From the NCBI RefSeq assembly GCF_012113595.1, contig NZ_CP050831.1:434001-498000 (forward strand): a DNA stretch of 64,000 nucleotides, written 5' to 3'. This DNA comes from Bacteroides faecium (GTDB lineage: Bacteria > Bacteroidota > Bacteroidia > Bacteroidales > Bacteroidaceae). Below, piece by piece: positions 16,055 to 24,358 of the stretch. The position numbers and the translations under genes were made by a program. The notes beneath the pieces are model-generated. The model saw only the letters and a list, made by a program, of their open reading frames with translations. It did not search any database and was not told the DNA's origin. The stretch's first letter is position 1; every line of letters begins with the position of its first letter.

Positions 16055-17764
16055 ATGGCAAATATTAAAAATGCAGTGAAGCTGGGCGTGTTTACGCTGG
16101 CTATCATGAACGTTACGGCGGTAGTATCTTTGCGTGGACTGCCAGCCGAGGCCGTATACGGAATGAGTTCGGCCTTCTACTATCTTTTCGCAGCGATTGT
16201 CTTCCTGATCCCGACATCGCTCGTTGCAGCCGAACTGGCGGCAATGTTTCAGGATAAACAGGGTGGTGTGTTCCGGTGGGTAGGCGAGGCCTACGGCAAA
16301 AAACTGGGATTCCTCGCCATCTGGGTGCAATGGATTGAAAGTACAATCTGGTATCCGACAGTATTGACATTCGGTGCCGTATCCATCGCCTTTATCGGAA
16401 TGAATGACGTACATGACATGTCACTGGCAAACAATAAGTATTATACGCTTGCCGTAGTACTTATCATCTACTGGCTGGCTACTTTCATTTCACTGAAAGG
16501 TATGGGCTGGGTTGGCAAAGTAGCCAAAATAGGCGGTATGGTCGGTACGATTATCCCCGCTGCCCTGTTGATTATCCTCGGAATCATTTATCTGGCAACC
16601 GGCGGACAATCCAATATGGATTTCCACAGCAGTTTCATTCCTGACTTTACCAACTTTGATAATGTCGTTCTCGCCGCTAGTATCTTCTTGTTTTATGCTG
16701 GTATGGAAATGGGCGGTATCCACGTAAAAGACGTAGAAAACCCATCCAAGAACTACCCGAAGGCAGTATTTATCGGTGCTCTTATCACCGTTCTTATCTT
16801 CGTTCTCGGTACTTTCGCACTCGGTGTTATCATCCCTGCAAAAGACATTAACCTTACTCAGAGCTTACTCGTCGGTTTTGACAACTACTTCAAGTATATC
16901 CATGCTTCCTGGTTGTCACCAATCATCGCCATCGCCCTTGCATTCGGTGTATTGGCAGGTGTATTGACATGGGTTGCCGGTCCGTCAAAAGGTATCTTTG
17001 CCGTAGGTAAAGCCGGTTACATGCCTCCGTTCTTCCAGAAAACAAACAAACTGGGCGTACAGAAGAACATCTTGTTCGTACAGGGTATCGCTGTTACCGT
17101 ATTAAGTTTGCTGTTCGTAGTTATGCCTTCCGTACAGAGTTTCTATCAGATTCTGTCACAGTTGACAGTTATCCTTTACCTTATCATGTATCTGTTGATG
17201 TTCTCAGGAGCTATCGCACTGCGTTATAAGATGAAAAAACTGAATCGCCCGTTCCGTATCGGTAAGGCCGGTAACGGTTTGATGTGGTTCGTCGGCGGAC
17301 TCGGATTCTGTGGTTCATTGCTTGCCTTTATCCTCAGCTTCATCCCGCCCAGTCAGATTTCCACAGGTAGCAATACCGTTTGGTTCTCCGTACTGATTAT
17401 CGGTGCAATCATTGTTGTCGTTGCTCCGTTCATTATCTACGCAGCTAAGAAACCGTCGTGGGTAGACCCTAACTCTAACTTCGAACCGTTCCACTGGGAA
17501 GTTCAACCGCAAGTCGCTACTGCTAATGTAGCCGCCGGCAGCGCAACTGCAAGCGCAGCCCGTCCTGCTTCCGCAACTACCGCAAGCACAAGTACAGGAA
17601 GTACCACCGCTTCAAGCGCAACCACTCCTGGTGCAACAACTTCCAATGCAACCACTTCAAGCGCCGCTCCTTCAGGCAATTCTGCCGCTTCGAGTGGAAG
17701 TTCCGCTTCAGGCAATACGTCTCCGGGAACCGGAAACACGGATAAGGATGCACCTAAGTCGTAA
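16055..17764 (+). CDS. gadC: glutamate/GABA antiporter
   Basis: 569 residues. APC-superfamily exchanger with about 12 membrane helices (residues 5-470), GadC-like: it imports glutamate and exports GABA across the inner membrane, which completes the decarboxylase cycle. The first helix carries LGVFTLAIMNVTAVVSLRGLP and the middle FYAGMEMGGIHVKDVENPSKNYP, both typical. After a conserved end (DPNSNFEPFHWEV) about 80 residues of almost only Ala, Ser, Thr and Gly follow. In E. coli GadC the C-terminus plugs the pore at neutral pH; the tail here is in the same place but quite different in composition. It lies divergent to the channel gene. Confidence 0.95.
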   Translation: MANIKNAVKLGVFTLAIMNVTAVVSLRGLPAEAVYGMSSAFYYLFAAIVFLIPTSLVAAELAAMFQDKQGGVFRWVGEAYGKKLGFLAIWVQWIESTIWYPTVLTFGAVSIAFIGMNDVHDMSLANNKYYTLAVVLIIYWLATFISLKGMGWVGKVAKIGGMVGTIIPAALLIILGIIYLATGGQSNMDFHSSFIPDFTNFDNVVLAASIFLFYAGMEMGGIHVKDVENPSKNYPKAVFIGALITVLIFVLGTFALGVIIPAKDINLTQSLLVGFDNYFKYIHASWLSPIIAIALAFGVLAGVLTWVAGPSKGIFAVGKAGYMPPFFQKTNKLGVQKNILFVQGIAVTVLSLLFVVMPSVQSFYQILSQLTVILYLIMYLLMFSGAIALRYKMKKLNRPFRIGKAGNGLMWFVGGLGFCGSLLAFILSFIPPSQISTGSNTVWFSVLIIGAIIVVVAPFIIYAAKKPSWVDPNSNFEPFHWEVQPQVATANVAAGSATASAARPASATTASTSTGSTTASSATTPGATTSNATTSSAAPSGNSAASSGSSASGNTSPGTGNTDKDAPKS

Positions 17765-17796
17765 AGACTAAACGTACATCCTGCATCTGAAAAAAG

Positions 17797-17836
17797 TAAT
17801 CCCGCTTCAGCTTTTCGAATAGCTGAAGCGGGATTA
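17797..17836. terminator. bidirectional terminator between gadC and the kinase gene
   Basis: Stem TAATCCCGCTTCAGCT (17797-17812) with its exact inverse (17821-17836), loop TTTCGAAT (17813-17820). It serves convergent genes. Confidence 0.85.
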
Positions 17837-17856
17837 TTTATAATCAACGGAGAGTT

Positions 17857-19113
17857 TTATCTTATCATTTCCTGTTGTATGACCAACGGCAGTGTAAAAG
17901 AGAAAGTAGAACCCTTGTTCACCTCCGAGTCCAGTCCGAGATCTCCGCCCAAATGCTTGATAATGGTTTGCGAAAGCGTCAGTCCAAGCCCTGTCCCCTG
18001 CACTTCCCGGTCTAATTTAATGAAACGGGAGAATATCTTGTCCTGTTCCTCTTTCGGTATGCCGATACCCGTATCGGACACAAAGAAATACACTTTCTCC
18101 GCCCCTTCCATATGGCAGCCAAAACGAATTTCACCCGATTCTGTAAATTTCATCGCGTTATGCAGCAGGTTTGTCAATACTTGAATAATACGTTGCTGTT
18201 CCGAATACATCATAATCGGCTGCAACTGTGCTTCGCAAACCAATTCTACCGGAGACTGCCCGTTCAGCTTCATCCTGAAGATTCCTTCCAGTTCCCGCAG
18301 CAAGTCATTCGCGTCAAATTCCGAATATTGAAATCCTACCGCCCCCGCCTCGATTTGCGAAAGGTCGAAAATATCGTTGACAAGGCGTAACAAACGCTCA
18401 TTATTCTCTGTGATAATATCAGCATATATCTTCCTTTCTTCTTCACTGGAAGCAGATACCATCAAACCTGAAAATCCGACAATCGCATTCAGCGGTGTAC
18501 GCACTTCATGGCTCATATTAGCGATAAAGGCAGATTTCAACTTATCGGCAGAGATAGAATGTTCCTTTTCAATCGCCAACAACCGTTGCACGTTCCTCAA
18601 TTCCGTCACATCATAAACGGTCAATACCATAAAGTCCTCCCCATCAACATTCAAATATGCTCCCGAAACTGAAACATCACAAGGAATCACACTTTTTTCA
18701 TCTTCACTTAACAACTTCATAGAAGCCGTCAGTTTCTTAAAATTCGCCTTGTCACGAAAAGCCTTAGTGATAAATGTACGGACACTACAAAGTTTGCATT
18801 GTTCATGCTTGCCGCACTCTCCCGCCGCAACCGCATTCCGGCAATGCAGCAAGTCCCCTACCCTTTGCATTGTTCCGTCTTCAGGAGCCGGAAGACCGTT
18901 CAATGAATAATAATTAGTATCACGGACAATAAAATTCCTGTCAATCAATAGAAAGTACGCATTGATATTCTGCAAAATCAAGTTTGGATCTTTAGACTTA
19001 TCCGGTTTTGTCACTTTGGAATATACCACTTTCCGAAGCGCCTGATATTTCAACAGTGTATAAATGAGGGAGATTGCCAAAATAGCTATGATAAAAACGG
19101 CTAATGTCACCAT
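17857..19113 (-). CDS. orphan membrane sensor histidine kinase with cysteine-rich PAS region
   Basis: 418 residues. One N-terminal membrane helix (VTLAVFIIAILAISLIYTLL), a PAS-like sensory region (about 45-175), a HisKA dimerisation domain with the phospho-accepting His202 (MSHEVRTPLN), and a HATPase_c domain with N box (LLHNAMKFTESG), G1 (VSDTGIGIP) and G2 (GTGLGLTLSQTI). The PAS region contains four cysteines at 91, 100, 106 and 109 (HCRNAVAAGECG, EQCKLC), which could hold a metal, haem or Fe-S cluster. No response-regulator gene is adjacent and no receiver domain is fused, so the partner is unknown. The gene converges with gadC. Confidence 0.93.
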   Translation of the reverse strand: MVTLAVFIIAILAISLIYTLLKYQALRKVVYSKVTKPDKSKDPNLILQNINAYFLLIDRNFIVRDTNYYSLNGLPAPEDGTMQRVGDLLHCRNAVAAGECGKHEQCKLCSVRTFITKAFRDKANFKKLTASMKLLSEDEKSVIPCDVSVSGAYLNVDGEDFMVLTVYDVTELRNVQRLLAIEKEHSISADKLKSAFIANMSHEVRTPLNAIVGFSGLMVSASSEEERKIYADIITENNERLLRLVNDIFDLSQIEAGAVGFQYSEFDANDLLRELEGIFRMKLNGQSPVELVCEAQLQPIMMYSEQQRIIQVLTNLLHNAMKFTESGEIRFGCHMEGAEKVYFFVSDTGIGIPKEEQDKIFSRFIKLDREVQGTGLGLTLSQTIIKHLGGDLGLDSEVNKGSTFSFTLPLVIQQEMIR

Positions 19114-19265
19114 GGTATAGAGTGTTTTGATATTGCTTGAATGTTTTACTGCGTAAATTTATGAAATATCGGCTGAAAATTATTATTTATCTATATATTT
19201 CTTTACTAAAAAAAGCAACTATCTTTTCCGATACCAGAAATTGTCGAAAATTTCTTTCAAAGTTA

Positions 19266-19295
19266 TTGCGGTATTAAAAAATATACTTATCTTTG
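19266..19295 (+). promoter_or_regulatory. promoter of the tRNA-Phe/tRNA-Pro unit
   Basis: TTG (19266-19268), 19 bp, TATCTTTG (19288-19295). Transcription should start about 10 bp before tRNA-Phe. Confidence 0.85.
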
Positions 19296-19312
19296 CACCC
19301 GCAAACGAGAAA

Positions 19313-19385
19313 GGTGCCATAGCTCAGTTGGTAGAGCAAAGGACTGAAAATCCTTGTGTCCCCGGTTCGATTCCTGGTGGCACCA
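19313..19385 (+). tRNA. tRNA-Phe (GAA)
   Basis: 73-nt cloverleaf: acceptor GGTGCCA/TGGCACC, D-arm AGCTCAGTTGGTAGAGC, anticodon loop CTGAAAA with GAA, T-arm GGTTCGATTCC, discriminator A. CCA is not encoded. Confidence 0.97.
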
Positions 19386-19398
19386 CTTCTCAAGCAAT

Positions 19399-19474
19399 CG
19401 GAATGTGGCGCAGTTGGTAGCGCACTACGTTCGGGACGTAGGGGTCGGGTGTTCGAGTCACCTCATTCCGACCA
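19399..19474 (+). tRNA. tRNA-Pro (CGG)
   Basis: Acceptor CGGAATG/CATTCCG, D-arm GCGCAGTTGGTAGCGC, anticodon stem CTACG/CGTAG around TTCGGGA, which gives anticodon CGG; T-arm GTGTTCGAGTCAC, discriminator A and encoded CCA. It lies 13 bp after tRNA-Phe, probably cotranscribed. Confidence 0.95.
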
Positions 19475-19479
19475 AATAA

Positions 19480-19523
19480 AGGGTAGCTTTCTGTAATTCA
19501 GTAAGTTACCCTTTATGTTTTTC
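19480..19523 (+). terminator. terminator after the tRNA pair
   Basis: Inverted repeat AAAGGGTA...TACCCTTT with a partly paired middle, followed by ATGTTTTTC, directly after tRNA-Pro. Confidence 0.7.
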
Positions 19524-19579
19524 AAGTATCCGGGACGAAATCGGGACAACAATACAAGAGAACTCTAACCTATTATATC

Positions 19580-21220
19580 ATGAAGAACAGATTCTATTTT
19601 CTTACAGCAGTAGCAGCCGCTACCCTGTTGTGCACCAGTTGCACAAAGACTCAAACTACTCTTTCGGACAAGGAGCAAACGTTCAATCCCCCCATCATGG
19701 GATGGAGTTCATGGAATGTATTCCGGGTTGACATCAGCGAAGATATTATTAAACATCAAGCCGACCTTATGGTGAAGAAAGGCCTGAAAGATGCAGGGTA
19801 TCAGTATATTAATGTAGACGACGGCTTCTTCGGGAAAAGAGATGATAACGGTGTCATGCAAACGCATGAGACACGTTTTCCGAACGGTATGAAACCGGTG
19901 GCTGACCACATTCATGGCTTGGGCATGAAAGCCGGTATCTATACGGATGCAGGTAACAACACCTGCGGTTCCATTTGGGACAATGACGCGGCAGGAGTAG
20001 GTGCAGGCATCTATGGTCACGAACCGCAGGATGCCCAGTTATACTTCGGCGACTGGGGATTCGACTTTATCAAAATAGACTATTGCGGTGGAGATGTGCT
20101 GGGACTGAATGAAAAAGAACGCTACACCTCTATCCGCAACAGCATAGACAAAGTGAACAAAGATGTTTCCGTGAATATCTGCCGATGGGCCTTCCCCGGT
20201 ACTTGGGCGAAAGACGTAGCTACTTCCTGGCGTATCAGCGGAGATATTAATGCGCATTGGGGCTCATTGAAATATGTAGTCAAAAAGAATCTCTACCTGT
20301 CCGCCTATGCCGGAAACGGACATTACAACGATATGGATATGATGGTAATCGGATTCCGCGACGACAGCAAAGTAGGCGGAAAAGGACTTACCCCGACTGA
20401 GGAAGAAGCCCATTTCGGTTTGTGGTGTATCATGAGCTCTCCTTTGCTTATCGGTTGCAATCTGGAGAACCTGCCGGAATCTTCACTCGAATTGCTGACA
20501 AATAAAGAATTAATCGCACTCAATCAAGACCCGCTGGGATTGCAGGCTTATGTAGCGCAGCACGAAAACGACGGCTATGTACTGGTGAAAGATATCGAAC
20601 AGAAACGTGGCAATGTACGTGCTGTGGCATTATACAATCCTACTGATACAGTATGCACTTTCTCCGTTCCATTCTCTTCTCTGGAATTTGACGGAAACGT
20701 GAAAGTTCGTGATTTGGTAAAGCGTAGTGATTTAGGCAGTTTCTCCGGCAACTTTGAACAGACTCTGCCTGCACACAGTGCCATGTTCCTTCGTATGGAA
20801 GGCGAAACACGCCTGGAACCGACTTTGTATGAAGCGGAATGGGCGTACTTACCTCTTTTCAACGACTTAGGCAAGAACCCTAAAGGTATTATTTACGCCA
20901 ACGACAAGGAAGCATCCGGCAAAATGAAAGTGGGATTCCTCGGCGGACAACCGGAAAACTATGCTGAATGGCGCGAAGTGTACAGTGGAGACGGCGGACG
21001 TTACAACATGACCATTTACTATTCATTCGGTAAAGGACGACAATTGGAAGTAGACGTCAACGGCATTATCACAAAAATCAATTCATTGGGAGAAGACGAA
21101 ACGCACAATCAAATCTCCATTCCTGTAGAACTGAAAGCAGGATATAATACCATCCGCATGGGAAACAGCTATAACTGGGCACCGGACATTGACTGTTTCA
21201 CGCTGACCAAAGCGCTATAA
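19580..21220 (+). CDS. GH27 alpha-galactosidase lipoprotein with C-terminal CBM-like domain
   Basis: 546 residues. Lipoprotein signal ending in LLCTSC (Cys21). The (beta/alpha)8 barrel of clan GH-D spans about 35-320: PPIMGWSSWNVF start motif, NVDDGFF, and the nucleophile Asp in FIKIDYCGG. The acid/base Asp is expected in WRISGDINAHW. Then a beta-sandwich (about 325-415, ending in LPAHSAMFLRM) and a C-terminal region (about 420-546, with SGDGGRYNMTIYYSFGKGRQLEVDVNG and AGYNTIRMGNSYNWAPDIDCFTLTK) that looks like a family-35-type carbohydrate-binding module. It should remove terminal alpha-galactose from oligosaccharides in the periplasm or on the surface. It is not in a PUL; it stands alone after the tRNA genes. 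Confidence 0.94.
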   Translation: MKNRFYFLTAVAAATLLCTSCTKTQTTLSDKEQTFNPPIMGWSSWNVFRVDISEDIIKHQADLMVKKGLKDAGYQYINVDDGFFGKRDDNGVMQTHETRFPNGMKPVADHIHGLGMKAGIYTDAGNNTCGSIWDNDAAGVGAGIYGHEPQDAQLYFGDWGFDFIKIDYCGGDVLGLNEKERYTSIRNSIDKVNKDVSVNICRWAFPGTWAKDVATSWRISGDINAHWGSLKYVVKKNLYLSAYAGNGHYNDMDMMVIGFRDDSKVGGKGLTPTEEEAHFGLWCIMSSPLLIGCNLENLPESSLELLTNKELIALNQDPLGLQAYVAQHENDGYVLVKDIEQKRGNVRAVALYNPTDTVCTFSVPFSSLEFDGNVKVRDLVKRSDLGSFSGNFEQTLPAHSAMFLRMEGETRLEPTLYEAEWAYLPLFNDLGKNPKGIIYANDKEASGKMKVGFLGGQPENYAEWREVYSGDGGRYNMTIYYSFGKGRQLEVDVNGIITKINSLGEDETHNQISIPVELKAGYNTIRMGNSYNWAPDIDCFTLTKAL

Positions 21221-21242
21221 AAGTATAAAGAGCCTATATAAT

Positions 21243-21283
21243 AAAAAGGAGCAACAATGAATCTATCTCATTTTGCTCCTTTT
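21243..21283. terminator. bidirectional terminator between GH27 gene and ABC operon
   Basis: AAAAGGAGCA pairs with TGCTCCTTTT around a 20-nt loop, T-rich on both sides; the flanking genes converge. Confidence 0.7.
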
Positions 21284-21304
21284 CTGTTTAGCTACGTCTA
21301 GTTA

Positions 21305-22111
21305 CTATTTCGGACTCACTATAATTTCCGCACTCTCTCTAAGTGCCACTTGTAATTGAGCCTTTTCATTCAATGGAGTCCATACAACCCGCTTGCACTC
21401 TCCTACCTGCAAAGAGTTACGATGAGAATTACTGCCTCTAAGATATTCTGTGCCTATTTCGCAATTCTCAAATTTCCAGTCCCATGTACTATTTAGATTC
21501 AGATAAAAATTTTCTATCTTACTATCCTTTGCTTTAAATCTCAAACCTTCTCCATCAACACTAAAAGAACGGAACTGACAAGAGTCAAGCAATACTTCCT
21601 GATGAAGAGCATATATAAACAAAGAATCCATTTTTACCTTCTTCAAGTTCATCTTTAAACCATTCGTATAAAAAAGAAGGCTGTTTAGCGAATCCACAGA
21701 TAATTGTACATCCATCCCTGTCGCATAGATATTGTCTCTATCAAGAAACTTCGCAGGAATATTCCCATTACTAAAATCAAGTTCCATCAGCAACGTGTCA
21801 TTTACCTGACTTACTTTCAGATACTGATTCTTCGGATAAACAATCTTTCTTTCTCCTGCTGTAGAAGGACTTGTCACTGTCACATCACCATTCACATAAG
21901 CCCACCTGTTTTCACCATCCTTATCCCTGTTAATAAACATCTTCACTGTATGTACATTGTCCAAATTCATTTCTACCCGTTCATCTCCCCCGACAAAAAG
22001 ACCATTGCTCTGATGTGATTGTCCTGATACGGATATTAGAACTATAAATGCGACAATGACAATCAATCCGGAGACGATAAGACCTATTAATATATAAGTA
22101 GTACGTTTCAT
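21305..22111 (-). CDS. membrane-anchored beta-rich protein of the GntR-ABC operon
   Basis: 268 residues, not recognised as a named family. One N-terminal membrane helix (TTYILIGLIVSGLIVIVAFIVLI, about 3-25) followed by an extracytoplasmic part made of short alternating segments (LLFYTNGLKMNLKKVKMDSLFIY, LLDSCQFRSFSVDGEG) that suggests a beta-helix, similar in style to the DUF2807 head-GIN proteins. It is the last gene of the operon, 13 bp after the GntR gene. A role in envelope stress or export with the ABC transporter is possible but is not shown by the sequence. Confidence 0.8.
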   Translation of the reverse strand: MKRTTYILIGLIVSGLIVIVAFIVLISVSGQSHQSNGLFVGGDERVEMNLDNVHTVKMFINRDKDGENRWAYVNGDVTVTSPSTAGERKIVYPKNQYLKVSQVNDTLLMELDFSNGNIPAKFLDRDNIYATGMDVQLSVDSLNSLLFYTNGLKMNLKKVKMDSLFIYALHQEVLLDSCQFRSFSVDGEGLRFKAKDSKIENFYLNLNSTWDWKFENCEIGTEYLRGSNSHRNSLQVGECKRVVWTPLNEKAQLQVALRESAEIIVSPK

Positions 22112-22124
22112 AACATTTCGTTTT

Positions 22125-22493
22125 TTATTTCTGCTTTTTTATAAACTCACGATACATTGCTTCTATCTCCTTCATCGGAATATCAAGCGTATAAAGCTGG
22201 CGAAAGAAATACTCCAACTCTTCTTTCAAAAAGATTTCTTTGCGAAGAGAATGAATCATTTCCTTAGCCCCCAATGCTACAAAATATCCTATACCGCGTT
22301 TATTATAAATAATATTCTGTACCTGGAGATAATCAAAAGAACGCATCACCGTATTGGCATTCACCTCTACAATAGCAGCATATTCTCTGACCGAAGGGAC
22401 ACGTTCTTCTTCCGGATACTGCCCCAGCAATATCTCATCACAGATTCTATCTGCAATTTGTAAATAAATGGCTTTACTTTCTTTAAAATTCAT
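22125..22493 (-). CDS. GntR-family repressor, YtrA-like
   Basis: 122 residues: a winged helix-turn-helix (about 10-75, with YLQIADRICDEILLGQYPEEERVPSVREYAAIVEVNANTVMRSFDYL) and a short helical C-terminal part without a ligand-binding domain, as in the YtrA subfamily that controls ABC transporters. It lies between the ABC permease (10 bp) and the beta-rich protein gene (13 bp) and should repress its own operon at the palindrome 24218-24241. The inducer is unknown; in YtrA-type systems it is often an envelope-active compound. Confidence 0.93.
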   Translation of the reverse strand: MNFKESKAIYLQIADRICDEILLGQYPEEERVPSVREYAAIVEVNANTVMRSFDYLQVQNIIYNKRGIGYFVALGAKEMIHSLRKEIFLKEELEYFFRQLYTLDIPMKEIEAMYREFIKKQK

Positions 22494-22503
22494 AAGCTAA
22501 GGA

Positions 22504-23334
22504 TTACATTCGGTTAATAATTTCTGATTCCTTGAAACGGAAATAAGCAAGTATCCAGTTAAACAGGGTAAAGAATATGCTGACAGCAATTAATAATCCC
22601 CACATAGCTTCATCGGACATTATAATATCACCCGGGAAAGAATAATACTTATTACTCTGCAACAATATTTTGCTCATAAAAACTCCCACCAAGAAATAAA
22701 CTATCCCGATAATCGTTCCCGATGCAAATGTTTTCAGGAATGAGTTTTTGGGCCATATAGTGCTGCCTAATACAAATAAAGACTGAACGAAGAAATATGC
22801 GGCTATCAATGCTCCGAACTCCCATCCTGTCCTGCACAATGTATAATAATCTTTTCCCTTGCCGACCAGATGAGACAAATCAACAGGAGCAATAAAGTCC
22901 TTTTCAGGATAAGTCAACGAATAAACTATCACCCGCGTATAATCCGCCAATTTATAAGTAATCAAGAAAACCACCAGGAATACCACCGTAAACACAAACC
23001 AGCGTGAAAAAAATCTCTCAAAAGGAGTTACCGGAGTCATTAATGTAGAAGTGCGGCTCGTTTTTGTTTTCATCTTCTCCATTGTAAACGAAGCGCTTAG
23101 ACAGCCGAAGATCCACAAACCCCATATAAAAGCAATCAGAAGAAAAGACCACGCAGGATCTGTTGTATGCGAATAGTTCCCCCTATATTCAAAATATCCG
23201 TTCCAAATTACCGCCACCGCCATCACTCCATAAAGCAATACGATACGAAGCACATTCGATCTCCAACTCTCCACCATCTCTTTGCGGCAAAGATTCATAA
23301 AACGAGGCAAACTGAAAAAAGTATCTTTTATCAT
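22504..23334 (-). CDS. ABC transporter permease-like membrane protein
   Basis: 276 residues with about six membrane helices (for example VLRIVLLYGVMAVAVIWNGYF, FLLIAFIWGLWIFGCLSASFTM, FVFTVVFLVVFLITYKLA, IIGIVYFLVGVFM, LLIAVSIFFTLFNWILAYF). It has no Walker motifs, and lies 6 bp after the ATPase gene, so it should be the membrane part of that ABC exporter, in the ABC-2 style. The first 20 residues (LPRFMNLCRKEMVESWRSN) are a cytosolic amphipathic start typical of such permeases. The substrate is unknown. Confidence 0.85.
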   Translation of the reverse strand: MIKDTFFSLPRFMNLCRKEMVESWRSNVLRIVLLYGVMAVAVIWNGYFEYRGNYSHTTDPAWSFLLIAFIWGLWIFGCLSASFTMEKMKTKTSRTSTLMTPVTPFERFFSRWFVFTVVFLVVFLITYKLADYTRVIVYSLTYPEKDFIAPVDLSHLVGKGKDYYTLCRTGWEFGALIAAYFFVQSLFVLGSTIWPKNSFLKTFASGTIIGIVYFLVGVFMSKILLQSNKYYSFPGDIIMSDEAMWGLLIAVSIFFTLFNWILAYFRFKESEIINRM

Positions 23335-23340
23335 CGTCTT

Positions 23341-24186
23341 TTATTTTTGAGCGTGAAACAATCGGGCTATCTCTTCAGGAGCAGCCAATGTAGCATTAAA
23401 CAAAAGTTCCAGGTTAATCTCCGATTCTTCTTTCTCTACATTGGGAAGTATCAGATGGTTACCTTGAATTGTAGGAATCGCAAAGAGAGCACTCTTTGCC
23501 AACTCTCGGTTGTCACTCTCCACAAAGTAAAGTTTGTCGCAGATTTCACTTGTCGATTCATCCAGCAGCACACGGCTTTCATCCATAATCAACACATGAT
23601 CGAGCACCTTATCTATATCACGAACCTGATGCGTAGAAATCACAATCGTTTTTTCATCCGACATACCCGACGCGATAAACTTGCGGAACTGACTCTTTCC
23701 GGGAATATCCAACCCATTGGTCGGCTCGTCCATCAATAGCAACGATGTATTCGTAGCAAGCGCGAAACTCATGAACACCTTCTTCTTCTGTCCCATAGAC
23801 AGCGATCCGAGATCAATATCAATATCCATCTCAAAACAATGAAGATACTTAATCATCTCCTCCTTGTTAAAACGAGGATAGAAAGGACTGTTCAGCTCCA
23901 CATAACTGACCAAAGACACCGAAGGCAATTCAAATTCCTCGGGAACCAGGAACATATCCTGCAAAGTTACCGGCAACCGGCGACGAACATCCGTATCGTG
24001 AAACATCACCCTGCCGCTTTTAGGCGTCAATAACCCGGACATCAAATAAAGAAGAGTGGACTTTCCGGCGCCATTCTTTCCCAACAGTCCATATACCCTG
24101 CCGGATTTGAATGAGAGAGAAAAGTCTCGGAGCACCTCACGCTTCGATTTGCGATAAGTAAATGAAAGATTTTCTACTGCAATCAT
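23341..24186 (-). CDS. ABC transporter ATP-binding protein
   Basis: 281 residues from the ATG at 24184-24186. Walker A GKNGAGKST (36-44), signature LSMGQKKK, Walker B LLLMDEP and the H-loop ISTHQ are all present, so the ATPase should be active. An upstream extension of the frame to 24345 would cross the operator and promoter of the operon and is rejected. First gene of a four-gene minus-strand operon with the permease, a GntR repressor and a membrane-anchored beta-rich protein. The organisation is that of the YtrA-type multidrug or bacitracin-like transporter operons. Confidence 0.94.
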   Translation of the reverse strand: MIAVENLSFTYRKSKREVLRDFSLSFKSGRVYGLLGKNGAGKSTLLYLMSGLLTPKSGRVMFHDTDVRRRLPVTLQDMFLVPEEFELPSVSLVSYVELNSPFYPRFNKEEMIKYLHCFEMDIDIDLGSLSMGQKKKVFMSFALATNTSLLLMDEPTNGLDIPGKSQFRKFIASGMSDEKTIVISTHQVRDIDKVLDHVLIMDESRVLLDESTSEICDKLYFVESDNRELAKSALFAIPTIQGNHLILPNVEKEESEINLELLFNATLAAPEEIARLFHAQK

Positions 24187-24217
24187 AGTACTTTTGTTTA
24201 ATAAATTAATCAAATCT

Positions 24218-24241
24218 AGTGTATTAGTATAATAGTACACT
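24218..24241. promoter_or_regulatory. palindromic operator of the GntR repressor
   Basis: AGTGTA (24218-24223), 12 bp, TACACT (24236-24241); the inner part is also nearly symmetrical (TTAGTATAATAG). It lies just downstream of the minus-strand -7 box at 24243-24250 and thus covers the start point of the operon. The position and form fit the GntR gene inside the operon. Confidence 0.75.
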
Positions 24242-24242
24242 G

Positions 24243-24250
24243 CAAAAGTA
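24243..24250 (-). promoter_or_regulatory. -7 box of the GntR-ABC operon
   Basis: TACTTTTG on the minus strand (TAnnTTTG); start of transcription expected near 24236, inside the palindrome. Confidence 0.65.
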
Positions 24251-24293
24251 GACAATCTTTTGAATAAAGCAATAGAAAAGCAGAAAAAAGTGC

Positions 24294-24331
24294 AAAAAAA
24301 GGAGAAGCTAAGATCACTCTCCACTTCTCCT
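24294..24331 (-). terminator. terminator of the ExbB-TonB-TPR operon
   Basis: AGGAGAAG...CTTCTCCT stem followed on the minus strand by TTTTTTT, about 30 bp past the TPR gene stop. Confidence 0.8.
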
Positions 24332-24358
24332 GTCACGACAAACAACTAAAATTATTCA

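Noticed and set aside
19399..19560. tRNA-Pro as attachment site of an integrated element
   Set aside because: The repeated CGGGAC motif after the tRNA drew attention, but no integrase follows, no copy of the tRNA 3' end is seen, and the GH27 gene looks resident.
23341..24345. 334-residue version of the ABC ATPase
   Set aside because: The extension crosses the -7 box and operator at 24218-24250; MIAVENLSFTYRK at 24186 is a standard start.
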